Part shown: one piece after another, positions 25,258-33,646 of the stretch
Layout: each line of letters opens with the position of its first letter
How positions within the stretch are numbered: the stretch's first letter is position 1
NCBI RefSeq assembly: GCF_900167945.1
Contig: NZ_FUZA01000006.1
Span: 310,001-374,000, forward strand
Reading direction: 5' to 3'
DNA: 64,000 nt
DNA from: Dyadobacter psychrophilus
GTDB lineage: Bacteria > Bacteroidota > Bacteroidia > Cytophagales > Spirosomataceae
Notes under the pieces: generated by a model
Database searches by the model: none
What the model saw: the letters and a program-made list of their open reading frames with translations, nothing else
Told to the model about the DNA's origin: nothing
Position numbers and translations under genes: made by a program

Positions 25258-25274
25258 TTGCGAAATTTCGCTAA
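25258..25274 (-). promoter_or_regulatory. Conserved palindromic promoter/operator motif upstream of leuA
   Basis: Plus-strand TTGCGAAATTTCGCTAA: core palindrome GCGAAATTTCGC at 25260-25271. The 16-nt string GCGAAATTTCGCTAAC recurs upstream of ilvD (39604-39619). At both sites, on the minus strand, a TTTG lies 16-17 nt before TAGCGAAATTTCGC, so the palindrome covers the expected -7 region just ahead of the leader peptide gene. Confidence 0.7.
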
Positions 25275-25346
25275 CAACATTTTGTTCTGCAAATAAAACA
25301 TAAGTTTTCCTTCGAACAAATATTATTTGGTATTTCTTCTTTTAAA

Positions 25347-26417
25347 TCAGATTCTTTTCAAAAGTTCTTCTCCCGCCGACTGCGTGTTTAAAAGCAGGTG
25401 TGCAGGCGTTGAAGCGTCCGCAATATCTTTGGTCCTGAAACCGTCTTTCAGCAACTTGTCAACAGCTGAAATGATGGCATCGGATTCTTCCTTCAAACCA
25501 AACGAAATGTCCAGCAGAAGCGCGGCAGAAAGAACAGATGCCAGCGGATTAGCAATTCCTTTTCCGGTAATGTCATGTGCAGAACCATGGATCGGCTCGT
25601 AAACGCCTGTGCTATCACCTACGGAAGCAGACGCCAACATGCCCATTGAACCCGCAATCTGGCTTGCTTCGTCCGTCAAAATATCACCGAACAAGTTAGC
25701 AGTTACCACAACATCGAAGCGCCTAGGATCTTTGATCAGCAACATTGCCGCTGAATCTACAAACTGATGCTCAACTGTAACATCTGGATATTCAGGAGCA
25801 ATCGCTTGGATCACTTCTCTCCATAAACGGCTTGTTTCCAGCACATTGGCTTTATCAACAGACATTAATCTTTTGCCACGCGTACGAGCAGCTTCAAATG
25901 CCTTGCGGCCAATGCGCTCTACTTCGTATCTGCTATACTCCGCGATGTCATAAGCGGTGTTATTATCGTTTTTACGGCCTTTTTCTCCAAAATAAATGTC
26001 ACCCGTAAGCTCGCGGAAGAACAAAATATCCGAACCTTTCAGGATTTCAGGCTTGATTGAAGAAGCCCCTAAAAGCTCGTCAAACAATTTGATCGGACGC
26101 AAATTTGCGTACAAACCAAGTTCTTTACGCATTTTCAGCAAGCCTTGTTCAGGGCGAACTTTTGCAGTTGGGTCGTTATCATATTTGGGATGGCCCACCG
26201 CTCCGAAAAGGATCGCGTCTGACTTGCGCATTTTTTCTAGCGTTTCATCAGGAAGCGGATTTCCGGTTGCTTCAATCGCAACGTGACCCATTAATGCTTC
26301 ATCATAGATAAATTCATGTCCGAACTTCTCGGCAATTTTTACCAAAACATTTTTCCCAACTTCTGTAACTTCTTGTCCGATTCCATCTCCCGGAACGATT
26401 AGGATATTTTTCTTCAT
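25347..26417 (-). CDS. leuB: 3-Isopropylmalate dehydrogenase
   Basis: A 356-residue beta-decarboxylating dehydrogenase. It starts MKKNILIVPGDGIGQEVT, has the substrate motif FRELTGDIYFGEKGR near residue 140, the Lys/Asp active-site stretch VDKANVLETSRLWREV near 195, and NLFGDILTDEASQIAGSMGM near 245, all typical of LeuB. It oxidises 3-isopropylmalate in leucine synthesis. Because a citramalate synthase is in the same locus, it probably also acts on beta-methyl-D-malate to make 2-oxobutyrate. It lies 26 nt after hepT; a 263-nt leader with an attenuator separates it from leuA. Confidence 0.96.
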   Translation of the reverse strand: MKKNILIVPGDGIGQEVTEVGKNVLVKIAEKFGHEFIYDEALMGHVAIEATGNPLPDETLEKMRKSDAILFGAVGHPKYDNDPTAKVRPEQGLLKMRKELGLYANLRPIKLFDELLGASSIKPEILKGSDILFFRELTGDIYFGEKGRKNDNNTAYDIAEYSRYEVERIGRKAFEAARTRGKRLMSVDKANVLETSRLWREVIQAIAPEYPDVTVEHQFVDSAAMLLIKDPRRFDVVVTANLFGDILTDEASQIAGSMGMLASASVGDSTGVYEPIHGSAHDITGKGIANPLASVLSAALLLDISFGLKEESDAIISAVDKLLKDGFRTKDIADASTPAHLLLNTQSAGEELLKRI

Positions 26418-26443
26418 TAATTGTTCGAATTGATAATCAGTAA

Positions 26444-26770
26444 TTAAATCATTTTAATCTTTGCCAATAATGGAGGCAAATCTTCTATTATCGTTGCAAA
26501 AACGGCTGTTGCGGAAATTCCGAAATATTCGTGAATCAGCTTATTACGCATTAACTTCATTAGTCTCCATTCAATCTCAGGAGGAGCATCTTTACATGCC
26601 TCCGAGACTTTCGCTGCCGCCTCGCCTATAATTTCGAATCTCCTATAAACTGCATCCTGCAATAGATTACTTTCTTCGAAATCCCTTTCCGATTTACCCG
26701 TTACATAATCATTTATAATCTCAATAGATTCGATAATGTCCCGAATGTAAACCCGATCGTCGCGTATCAT
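26444..26770 (-). CDS. hepT: HepT-like HEPN toxin
   Basis: A 108-residue HEPN (DUF86) protein. The RNase motif Rx4-6H is present in RNKLIHEYFGI near residue 80, which includes the R-x4-H-x-Y arrangement whose Tyr is modified by the MntA antitoxin in characterised systems. The early YIRDIIESIEIINDYVTG helix and RFEIIGEAAAKVSE motif are family hallmarks. It overlaps the mntA gene by 4 nt (ATGA). The pair sits between cimA and leuB, transcribed in the same direction as these. Confidence 0.9.
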   Translation of the reverse strand: MIRDDRVYIRDIIESIEIINDYVTGKSERDFEESNLLQDAVYRRFEIIGEAAAKVSEACKDAPPEIEWRLMKLMRNKLIHEYFGISATAVFATIIEDLPPLLAKIKMI

Positions 26771-27045
26771 ATGAGCTCGACCGTATTTTCAAATACATAT
26801 TTACGAATTGACGATTTAACAGCTTTAAATTCAACTAAATCAAATTTACGCTTGAATATAGATTGCAGCTCGTCCTCAATGCGCAAGATCTCGAACATAG
26901 TAAGCCCGCTTGCATCAATCATCAGGTCAATGTCACTTTCATCATTCTCCTCATTTCTCGCAAAAGAACCAAAGACGGCCGCCTTTGTCACCTTTTTTTG
27001 CAAGAGATAATTTTTTAGGTTTTGATAAAATTGAGACTTGTCCAT
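26767..27045 (-). CDS. mntA: MntA-like nucleotidyltransferase antitoxin
   Basis: A 92-residue minimal nucleotidyltransferase. AAVFGSFARNEENDESDIDLMI carries the GSxAR and SDxDL active-site motifs near residues 28-46, and VEFKAVKSSIRKYV follows. In known MntA-HepT systems it adds AMP to the HEPN toxin tyrosine and neutralises it. I chose the ATG at 27045 (MDKSQFYQNLKN); the longer frame to 27084 would overlap the cimA stop and adds a non-conserved tail. It lies 25 nt after cimA with no terminator between them. Confidence 0.88.
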   Translation of the reverse strand: MDKSQFYQNLKNYLLQKKVTKAAVFGSFARNEENDESDIDLMIDASGLTMFEILRIEDELQSIFKRKFDLVEFKAVKSSIRKYVFENTVELI

Positions 27046-27070
27046 TCGTAAAGATTTAGCTAGAAAATAA

Positions 27071-28642
27071 TCAAAGAGCCGCAACCAAGGGAATTTCCGG
27101 CGTCAATTCGGTTGCTGATGGAATGCCGATTAAGTTTAGCATTTTCTGCGTGGCCATGATTGCTGAAACGGTTTGATCGGAATCCAGACCTCTTGTTTTC
27201 ACATCCTTACCATTGATTTCCCAGGTGATTATGGTTTCGCAAAGGGCATCTGTTTTACCACCAGGCGGAATGCGCACGGCATAATCCGTCAGCATCGGCA
27301 AGCTGATTCCTTTTCGGCAATATATTTTTTTCAATGCATTCATAAAAGCGTCATACTGACCGTCGCCTTGCGCATTTTCTTCAAAAACCTCTTCGCCAAA
27401 CTTGATCTGCAATGTTGCAGAAGGCTTCAAATTTTTTGAATGCGTGAGCACATAATTGACGATGACAACCTTTTCCTCGATCGCATTGCTGGCAAGAATA
27501 TCAGAAATAATGTAGGGCAAATCCTCAGGCGTCACCGCTTCTTTACGATCGCCAAGCTCAATGATCCGCTGCGTAACTTTTTTAAGATCCGAGTCCGTAA
27601 GCGTAATTCCCAGATCTCTCAGATTATTCTCGATATTCGCTTTTCCGGAAGTTTTACCCAAAGCATAAAGCCGCTGACGACCAAAACGCTCAGGCATTAA
27701 CTTGCTGAAATAAAGATTATTTTTCTTATCGCCATCTGCGTGAATACCAGCGGTTTGCGTAAAAACGCTCTCTCCTACAATAGGCTTGTTAGACGGAATT
27801 CTAACGCCGGAAAATGTCTCAACGAGCTTGCTAACCGTGTATAATGACCGCTCATTTACAGAGGTTTTGAACTCCGGCATAAGGTCATTAATAACCGCAA
27901 TCGTGCTCGCCAAAGGCGCATTTCCGGTTCTTTCACCCATGCCGTTTACTGTCAGATGAAGCCCGTGCGCTCCTGCACGCAATGCTTCCATGACATTAGC
28001 AATGCTCAGGTCATAGTCGTTATGCGCGTGAAATTCGAAATGGCTGCTTGGATAACGGTCAACGATGGCTTTTACAAAATTGTAAGACTCAGAAGGTGTT
28101 AAAATGCCCAGTGTATCAGGCAACAAAATCCGTTTTACAGGCTGGGTAACCAAAAAATCAAGCGATTGGAAAACGTATTCCGGCGAATTTCGCATGCCAT
28201 TGCTCCAATCTTCCAGATAGACATTGCAGTCAATCCCACTGGAATCAGCCAACTCAATGACCTTCCGAATGTCTTCGAAATGCTCTTGCGGCGACTTTTT
28301 TAGCTGGTGCTTCAAATGATTCAACGAACCTTTGGTCAAAAGATTCATCACCCTGGCGCCAGATTCCAGCATCCAGTTAATGGAAGCATCGCCGTCAACG
28401 AACGTCAGGACTTCAATTTTATCCAAAAAACCATTGGCCTTTGCCCATTCGGTGATCTTTTGAACGGCCTGGAATTCTCCTTCCGAAACCCGGGCAGAAG
28501 CGATTTCAATGCGGTCAACTTTCACTTCCTGCAACAGGATCTGCGCAATGGTTAACTTTTCTGATGCGGAAAACGACACGCCGCTGGTTTGCTCACCATC
28601 GCGAAGTGTCGTATCCATTATTTCAATATAGCGGCTGTTCAT
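27071..28642 (-). CDS. cimA: (R)-Citramalate synthase, Leptospira-type, with LeuA_dimer domain
   Basis: A 523-residue HMGL-like synthase. From memory it is strikingly like the Leptospira citramalate synthase: SVSFSASEKL-type start, NVYLEDWSNGMRNSPEYV and GIHADGDKKNNLYF. The residues known there to fit pyruvate (Leu81, Phe83, Leu104, Tyr144, with Glu146) correspond to Leu79, Phe81, Leu102, Tyr142 and Glu144 here; 2-isopropylmalate synthases differ. A C-terminal LeuA_dimer domain (about 395-515, GDGQYDAFMNALKKIY) likely senses isoleucine. It makes citramalate from pyruvate and acetyl-CoA; LeuCD and LeuB can convert it to 2-oxobutyrate. It sits between leuD and mntA. Confidence 0.88.
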   Translation of the reverse strand: MNSRYIEIMDTTLRDGEQTSGVSFSASEKLTIAQILLQEVKVDRIEIASARVSEGEFQAVQKITEWAKANGFLDKIEVLTFVDGDASINWMLESGARVMNLLTKGSLNHLKHQLKKSPQEHFEDIRKVIELADSSGIDCNVYLEDWSNGMRNSPEYVFQSLDFLVTQPVKRILLPDTLGILTPSESYNFVKAIVDRYPSSHFEFHAHNDYDLSIANVMEALRAGAHGLHLTVNGMGERTGNAPLASTIAVINDLMPEFKTSVNERSLYTVSKLVETFSGVRIPSNKPIVGESVFTQTAGIHADGDKKNNLYFSKLMPERFGRQRLYALGKTSGKANIENNLRDLGITLTDSDLKKVTQRIIELGDRKEAVTPEDLPYIISDILASNAIEEKVVIVNYVLTHSKNLKPSATLQIKFGEEVFEENAQGDGQYDAFMNALKKIYCRKGISLPMLTDYAVRIPPGGKTDALCETIITWEINGKDVKTRGLDSDQTVSAIMATQKMLNLIGIPSATELTPEIPLVAAL

Positions 28643-28663
28643 AGGGGGCGTGCGGCCGGCGGC

Positions 28664-29260
28664 TTAATAAATTCTTTCTGCTTCAAACTCCTTAATCTCT
28701 CCCTTCATGGCTTGCAGATAATCGATATCGTCAAAACCATTGATCATGTTATGCTTTTTATAGCCATTGATGTCGAAAGATTCCGATTCGCCAGAGCTAA
28801 CGATTGTAATCGTCTGTTCTTCCAGATTTACCTCAAACTCAGCATTAGGATCTGCCTCAATGGCAAGGAAAATTTTATCCAAAAATTCAGCGCTCACCTG
28901 AACAGGCAAGATACCGATATTCAATGAGTTACCTTTAAAGATATCAGCAAAAAAGCTTGAAACAACGCAACGGAAACCGTAATCGTAAATCGCCCAGGCC
29001 GCATGCTCACGGCTGGATCCGCTTCCGAAATTATGTCCGCCTACCAGGATTTTACCTTTGTAGATTGGATTATTTAAAACGAAATCTGCTTTTGGCGTAT
29101 CATCGCCATTGTAACGCCAGTCGCGGAAAAGGTTATCTCCAAATCCTTCGCGTTTGGTTGCTTTAAGAAAACGAGCCGGAATAATCTGGTCTGTATCAAC
29201 GTTTTCAATCGGCAAAGGCACTGCCGTACTTCTTAATAATGTGAATTTATCGTAAGCCAT
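28664..29260 (-). CDS. leuD: 3-Isopropylmalate dehydratase, small subunit
   Basis: A 198-residue aconitase-swivel domain protein. Visible motifs: VDTDQIIPARFLK near residue 21, and VGGHNFGSGSSREHAAWA near 72, the substrate-binding loop. It forms a heterodimer with LeuC for isomerisation of 2-isopropylmalate (and likely citramalate). It begins 19 nt after leuC and precedes cimA by 21 nt. Length is standard. Confidence 0.96.
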   Translation of the reverse strand: MAYDKFTLLRSTAVPLPIENVDTDQIIPARFLKATKREGFGDNLFRDWRYNGDDTPKADFVLNNPIYKGKILVGGHNFGSGSSREHAAWAIYDYGFRCVVSSFFADIFKGNSLNIGILPVQVSAEFLDKIFLAIEADPNAEFEVNLEEQTITIVSSGESESFDINGYKKHNMINGFDDIDYLQAMKGEIKEFEAERIY

Positions 29261-29279
29261 TTGAATGTCGGGTTTTGAA

Positions 29280-30683
29280 TTAAAGAAGATCTCTAGGGTC
29301 TGTAACTACTCCGGTTACCGCAGCCGCCGCAGCCACCAACGGACTAGCCAGAAGCGTTCTTGCGCCTGGGCCCTGGCGACCTTCAAAATTCCGGTTCGAG
29401 GTGCTTACAGCATATTTTCCAGCTGGAATCTTGTCATCATTCATCGCCAGACAAGCTGAGCATCCAGGCTGACGAAGCTCAAAACCAGCTTCCGTAAGAA
29501 TATCCAAAATACCTTCTTCTTTAATCTGGGCCTCTACAATGTGTGAACCCGGAACAACCCAAGCCGTAACATTATCAGCCTTTTTACGACCTTTTACAAT
29601 CGAAGCAAATGCACGGAAATCCTCAATACGACCATTTGTGCAGCTTCCAATGAAAACGTAATCTATTTTCTTGCCTAACATGGATTCATTTTCATGAAAG
29701 CCCATGTAAGCCAATGACTTATCATATGTCGACTTTCCACCTTCCACTTGTTCCGAAGTTGGTATGTTCCGCGAAATCCCCTGACCCATTCCCGGATTCG
29801 TTCCATAAGTGATCATTGGCTCAATGTCGGCGGCATCGAAAGTATATTCTTTATCAAATGTTGCGCCTTCGTCTGTTTTGAGCGTTTTCCAGTAAGCTAA
29901 TGCTTCATCCCACTTTTCTCCTTTCGGAGCTTGGTCGCGGCCATTGATGTACGCAAAAGTTGTTTCGTCCGGAGCGATCATGCCACCGCGTGCGCCCATT
30001 TCAATGCTCATGTTGCAAACCGTCATACGGCCTTCCATGCTCATATTTCTAAAAACGTCTCCCGCGTATTCAACGAAATAACCCGTTGCTCCGGCAGTTG
30101 TCAGTTTCGAAATAATGTAAAGCGTAACGTCTTTTGGCGTCACTCCTTTGCCTAATGTTCCGTTAACATTTACACGCATTTTCTTAGGCTTAGGCTGCAT
30201 GATGCATTGCGAAGAAAGCACCATTTCAACCTCGGAAGTACCTATACCAAAGGCAATTGCGCCAAAAGCACCGTGCGTGGATGTGTGCGAATCCCCGCAA
30301 ACGATCGTCATACCTGGTAGCGTAATTCCGTTTTCAGGCCCAACGACATGGACAATTCCGTTTCTGGCATGGCCGAGGCCCCAGTGCGAAATGCCATATT
30401 TGGCTGAATTTGTTTCCAATGCTTTCAACTGATTCGCAGAAAGCGCATCCTGCACGGGTAGATGCTGATTAATGGTTGGTGTGTTGTGGTCGGCTGTGGC
30501 GAATGTTCTTTCAGGATACATTACGCCGATGTTTCTGCTTTCGAGCCCCAGAAATGCAACCGGGCTGGTTACTTCGTGGATAAAATGACGGTCGATGAAG
30601 AACACATCCGGACCATCTGCAATTTTGCGTACAACGTGTGCGTCCCACACTTTGTCGAAAAGGGTACTTGCTTGATTACTCAT
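29280..30683 (-). CDS. leuC: 3-Isopropylmalate dehydratase, large subunit
   Basis: A 467-residue [4Fe-4S] aconitase-family subunit. Cluster ligands are visible in YVFIGSCTNGRIEDFRA (Cys near 347) and RQPGCSACLAMNDD (two Cys near 408-411). The N-terminus has the LFDKVWDAHVVRK motif, and VCGDSHTSTHGAFGA is near 130. It works with LeuD in leucine synthesis and, with CimA, in the pyruvate route to isoleucine. A 203-nt gap to the upstream toxin gene leaves room for a separate promoter, but I find no convincing -7/-33 pair and no leader peptide there. Confidence 0.96.
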   Translation of the reverse strand: MSNQASTLFDKVWDAHVVRKIADGPDVFFIDRHFIHEVTSPVAFLGLESRNIGVMYPERTFATADHNTPTINQHLPVQDALSANQLKALETNSAKYGISHWGLGHARNGIVHVVGPENGITLPGMTIVCGDSHTSTHGAFGAIAFGIGTSEVEMVLSSQCIMQPKPKKMRVNVNGTLGKGVTPKDVTLYIISKLTTAGATGYFVEYAGDVFRNMSMEGRMTVCNMSIEMGARGGMIAPDETTFAYINGRDQAPKGEKWDEALAYWKTLKTDEGATFDKEYTFDAADIEPMITYGTNPGMGQGISRNIPTSEQVEGGKSTYDKSLAYMGFHENESMLGKKIDYVFIGSCTNGRIEDFRAFASIVKGRKKADNVTAWVVPGSHIVEAQIKEEGILDILTEAGFELRQPGCSACLAMNDDKIPAGKYAVSTSNRNFEGRQGPGARTLLASPLVAAAAAVTGVVTDPRDLL

Positions 30684-30886
30684 TTTTTATTTATTAAAAT
30701 TTCGCCTCTTCAAGACTGACTTCTAAGAAATTGCGCTGTAAATCGCTGTTTTCTTAAAAGGAGAAATGAGATTACAAATTACCACAAATTCAAGGTAATA
30801 AGTATAACGTTAAAGGTTCAAAAAATAGTGATTTTGGTTTTTAAGAGAAGTTTGAGCGGAAATTGTTATTGGGGAGTTGTGGATTA

Positions 30887-31174
30887 CTATAATAATGGTT
30901 CTTGCCTGTTATCCCAGAAGAATAGGATGCTTACCTCAAACACGGAAACTTGATAAAAGAAAGAGCAATTCTTATTAATATAGCCCTTTCTTACATCGGA
31001 ATTTCCTTCAATGGATTTGAAGATATAAGGAGTTTTCGAAAGCGCTTTTAACGTTTGGAGAGTCTTTCGTTCGAATTTCTTAGCGGCAGCCACACCAAAT
31101 TTTAAGACAATTTGATTAAAGATGTATTCGTATGTTTCTGTCGCTGTGTGTGTAAGTGTAACTTTTAGAATCAT
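30887..31174 (-). CDS. ParE/RelE-family toxin
   Basis: A 95-residue protein with the ParE/RelE fold pattern: TATETYEYIFNQIVLKFGVAAAKKFERKT, split across two helices, then VRKGYINKNCSFFYQVSVFEVSILFFWDNRQEP, the strand region with the typical xxFWDNRQxP ending. These toxins inhibit gyrase (ParE) or cut mRNA on ribosomes (RelE); which applies is unknown. It overlaps the antitoxin gene by 4 nt (ATGA). The pair lies between the AraC-like gene and leuC in the branched-chain amino acid locus. Confidence 0.87.
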   Translation of the reverse strand: MILKVTLTHTATETYEYIFNQIVLKFGVAAAKKFERKTLQTLKALSKTPYIFKSIEGNSDVRKGYINKNCSFFYQVSVFEVSILFFWDNRQEPLL

Positions 31175-31374
31175 TTGCTTTCGGCTCGCCTCCTTTCGAA
31201 CTCTTCCAGTGTGATGGTTCTGCCTGCTTTAATGTCATCCAAACCTTTTTGTATGCCTTGAATAACGTGGTCAGGTAAAATTTCTTCCTTTTCATAAGGC
31301 ACATTTAGTGCCTCCAAAAACGCTTCTACCGCTTTCTGTTGGCTCTTTTTCGGATAAACATGCAATGCTTCCAT
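31171..31374 (-). CDS. Antitoxin partner of the ParE-like toxin
   Basis: A 67-residue protein starting MEALHVYPKKSQQKAVEAFL, a Bacteroidota antitoxin family that pairs with RelE/ParE toxins. The C-terminal half (ILPDHVIQGIQKGLDDIKAG) is the likely toxin-binding helix. It is upstream of the toxin with a 4-nt overlap. A TTG-N18-TATATTTG promoter lies just upstream, so the module can be expressed independently of the operon. Confidence 0.82.
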   Translation of the reverse strand: MEALHVYPKKSQQKAVEAFLEALNVPYEKEEILPDHVIQGIQKGLDDIKAGRTITLEEFERRRAESK

Positions 31375-31399
31375 ACTAACAAATGCTAGGTGATCTATA

Positions 31400-31428
31400 C
31401 AAATATAAAGATTAAAGCAGATTTACAA
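31400..31428 (-). promoter_or_regulatory. Promoter of the ParE-like toxin-antitoxin module
   Basis: On the minus strand TTG (31426-31428), an 18-nt spacer, then TATATTTG (31400-31407), which fully matches the Bacteroidota -7 consensus. It lies 26 nt upstream of the antitoxin ATG. Confidence 0.65.
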
Positions 31429-31437
31429 GCGCCAAAT

Positions 31438-32286
31438 TTAACCCTGCTTCTTCGGCGTCCTCCCGTATTTCTCTTTATATGTTTTAATAAAATGCGAAAC
31501 GCTCTCGTAACCAATCTCTGTACTGATTTCGGAGACATTTTTTGTGCTGTTTCTTAGCAAGAAATCTGCGTAATCGATTCTTTTGTTTTTAAGCCAAAGC
31601 GCGGGTGAGGTTTTGAATTCGTCATGAAAATCTCTTTTGAATGCTGACAAACTCCGGCCCGAAAGTCTTGCTAACTCATTTAATGTTAACGGTTTAAGAT
31701 AGTAACTGTTCATCAAGAATGACAAATCAGCTTTTTCTCCTTTGTATAAACTGTAAAGAATAGCGCGAAGTTGTTTTGAATTGTCCAGTTCGAGCAAATG
31801 AAGTAGTAATTCCTGAAATTTAAGCCGGAGGAAATGATTTTTTAATTCTGTTCTTGATCTAAAATACGGAAATACGGATTGAATAAACTTCTCAAAATTC
31901 TCGTCTGACTTTAAAAGCAGGATCGGATTTTCCAGCACAGCTGTTGCTTTGGAAGGATTGAACAATTCAGGATGCAGGCTGACAAATTCTTTCAAAAGCT
32001 TTTCATCAAAGAAGAAAACCAGACTTTTATAAGACTCATTAATCGACTCTGACATTAGATAAAAACCGCGCTGGACAAACAGAATGTCACCTTTTTCAAC
32101 ATGCACTTCTTGGGTAGGACTTGTAAATTTCTTTTCCCCTTCCAAAACCACAATCACGGCATGTTCTTCAAAAAACACGTCATACTTGGACGGATAGACC
32201 TCGTTGCGATACGCAACAAAAGTCATATCCTGAATCTTTAAGGATTCAAATTCCTGAGAGCTGATATCGGAAGGGACGCGGAGCAT
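31438..32286 (-). CDS. AraC-family transcriptional regulator in the ilv/leu locus
   Basis: A 282-residue regulator with an N-terminal cupin-like sensing region (VVLEGEKKFTSPTQEVHVEKGDILFV near residues 47-75, split in the protein) and a C-terminal pair of helix-turn-helix motifs (about 180-280): LNELARLSGRSLSAFKRDF and VSEISTEIGYESVSHFIKTYK. It resembles ExsA-type AraC proteins. It starts 3 nt after the ilvA stop, suggesting co-transcription. It may regulate the locus, or be an unrelated insertion; no effector is evident. Confidence 0.88.
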   Translation of the reverse strand: MLRVPSDISSQEFESLKIQDMTFVAYRNEVYPSKYDVFFEEHAVIVVLEGEKKFTSPTQEVHVEKGDILFVQRGFYLMSESINESYKSLVFFFDEKLLKEFVSLHPELFNPSKATAVLENPILLLKSDENFEKFIQSVFPYFRSRTELKNHFLRLKFQELLLHLLELDNSKQLRAILYSLYKGEKADLSFLMNSYYLKPLTLNELARLSGRSLSAFKRDFHDEFKTSPALWLKNKRIDYADFLLRNSTKNVSEISTEIGYESVSHFIKTYKEKYGRTPKKQG

Positions 32287-32289
32287 TTG

Positions 32290-33546
32290 TTAAACCATAA
32301 ATTGAAACAAATCCGGCTGGTCATTCAAATATTCGTAAACAACCCGGTTCGCGTCCATTCTTTCGATTAATGGTGCGAAATCTTCGCGGTTTTTCAGTTC
32401 GATGCCGACTAATGCAGGGCCTTGCTCGCGGTTGGTTTTCTTGACATATTCAAATCTAGCAATGTCGTCGTTGGGTCCGAGGACATTTAGAAATTCACGG
32501 AATGCGCCGGAGCGTTGAGGGAAGCGGATAATGAAGTAATGTTTTAAGCCTTCGTAAAGCAACGAGCGCTCTTTGATTTCTTCCGTTCTGGTAATGTCAT
32601 TATTGCCTCCGCTGATGAGTGCGACGACATTTTTGCCTTTTATTTCATCTTTCATCAAATCCAATGCAGCAACAGTAAGCGCTCCGGCTGGTTCGGCAAC
32701 AATGGCTTCTTCGTTATAAAGCTGCAAAATGGATGAGCAAACTTTGCCTTCCGGCACCAGGATTACTTTATCCAGACTTTTACTGCAAATCTCAAATGTA
32801 ATATCACCCGCCCTGCGGACAGCCGCGCCGTCGACAAATTTGTCGATGTGCTCCAATGTTACCACGTGACCGTCTTGCATGGCCTGATACATGGTTGGCG
32901 AACCTTCCGGTTCAACGCCAATCAGCTTTGTTTTTGGCGAAAGCTGTTTGAAAACGGTAGAAATCCCCGAAGCTAAACCGCCGCCGCCAATCGCCATTAA
33001 CAAGTAATCAATCTTGAAATCAGCATCTTTAAAAATCTCCAAACCAACAGTTCCCTGACCTTCAATGACTTGCAAATCGTCAAACGGATGCACAAAAACA
33101 GCATTAGTGATAGTCTGATATTCTTTCGATGCATAATATGCATCGTCATAAGTGTCTCCGACCAAATGCACTTCAATCCACTCTTTGCCAAATAACCTTA
33201 CTTGTTTGATTTTCTGCGCTGGTGTAGTTGTGGGCATGAAAATCGCTCCTTTAACCTGCATTTTCCTGCATGCATAGGCAACGCCTTGTGCGTGGTTGCC
33301 TGCGCTCGCGCACACGATCCCGCCTGCAAGCGCTTCGGCTGACATGCTTGCCATTTTGTTATAAGCACCGCGAATTTTGTAGGAACGTACGGTTTGCAGA
33401 TCTTCCCTTTTTAGATAAATGTTAGCCTGATATTGCTCGGAAAGATGCGCATTGTAAAAGATCGGTGTGTGATTAATGATGCCTCGGAGCCTTTCAGCGG
33501 CGAGGAAAATGTTGTCTAATGTCGGAGCGGAGTGAGCTGTATCCAT
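32290..33546 (-). CDS. ilvA: Threonine dehydratase (biosynthetic)
   Basis: A 418-residue PLP enzyme converting threonine to 2-oxobutyrate for isoleucine. The PLP lysine lies in VRSYKIRGAYNKM near residue 49 and the glycine loop in LMAIGGGGLASGIS near 180; SAGNHAQGVAYA is near 85. The C-terminus carries a single ACT-like regulatory segment (YFIIRFPQRSGAFREFLN...). I chose the ATG at 33546 (MDTAHSAPTLDNIF); an ATG 33 nt further upstream is possible but adds a non-conserved tail. It has the same direction as ilvC, from which it is separated by a palindrome. With cimA present, isoleucine has two routes. Confidence 0.95.
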   Translation of the reverse strand: MDTAHSAPTLDNIFLAAERLRGIINHTPIFYNAHLSEQYQANIYLKREDLQTVRSYKIRGAYNKMASMSAEALAGGIVCASAGNHAQGVAYACRKMQVKGAIFMPTTTPAQKIKQVRLFGKEWIEVHLVGDTYDDAYYASKEYQTITNAVFVHPFDDLQVIEGQGTVGLEIFKDADFKIDYLLMAIGGGGLASGISTVFKQLSPKTKLIGVEPEGSPTMYQAMQDGHVVTLEHIDKFVDGAAVRRAGDITFEICSKSLDKVILVPEGKVCSSILQLYNEEAIVAEPAGALTVAALDLMKDEIKGKNVVALISGGNNDITRTEEIKERSLLYEGLKHYFIIRFPQRSGAFREFLNVLGPNDDIARFEYVKKTNREQGPALVGIELKNREDFAPLIERMDANRVVYEYLNDQPDLFQFMV

Positions 33547-33605
33547 TGCTGTTAATGAAAAAAGCCTTGCATGCTGCAAAGCTTCATATTTCTCTTTATT
33601 CTCAA

Positions 33606-33631
33606 TTGCCGTTGGCTTAAGCCAACGGCAA
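33606..33631. repeat. Perfect palindromic hairpin between ilvC and ilvA
   Basis: TTGCCGTTGGC / GCCAACGGCAA: 11-bp arms at 33606-33616 and 33621-33631 around TTAA. It lies 15 nt after the ilvC stop. On the minus strand no T-run follows the hairpin, so it is not a standard terminator for ilvC; I recall very similar GCCGTTGG..CCAACGGC palindromes dispersed in Bacteroidota genomes. It may stabilise or process the transcript. Confidence 0.8.
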
Positions 33632-33646
33632 AGAAAAAAAATCTAA

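Noticed and set aside
30684..30886. Third attenuator upstream of leuC
   Set aside because: No leader ORF rich in branched-chain residues and no terminator-like hairpin were found there.
33606..33631. Intrinsic terminator after ilvC
   Set aside because: On the minus strand the hairpin is followed by AATTGAG, not a T-run.
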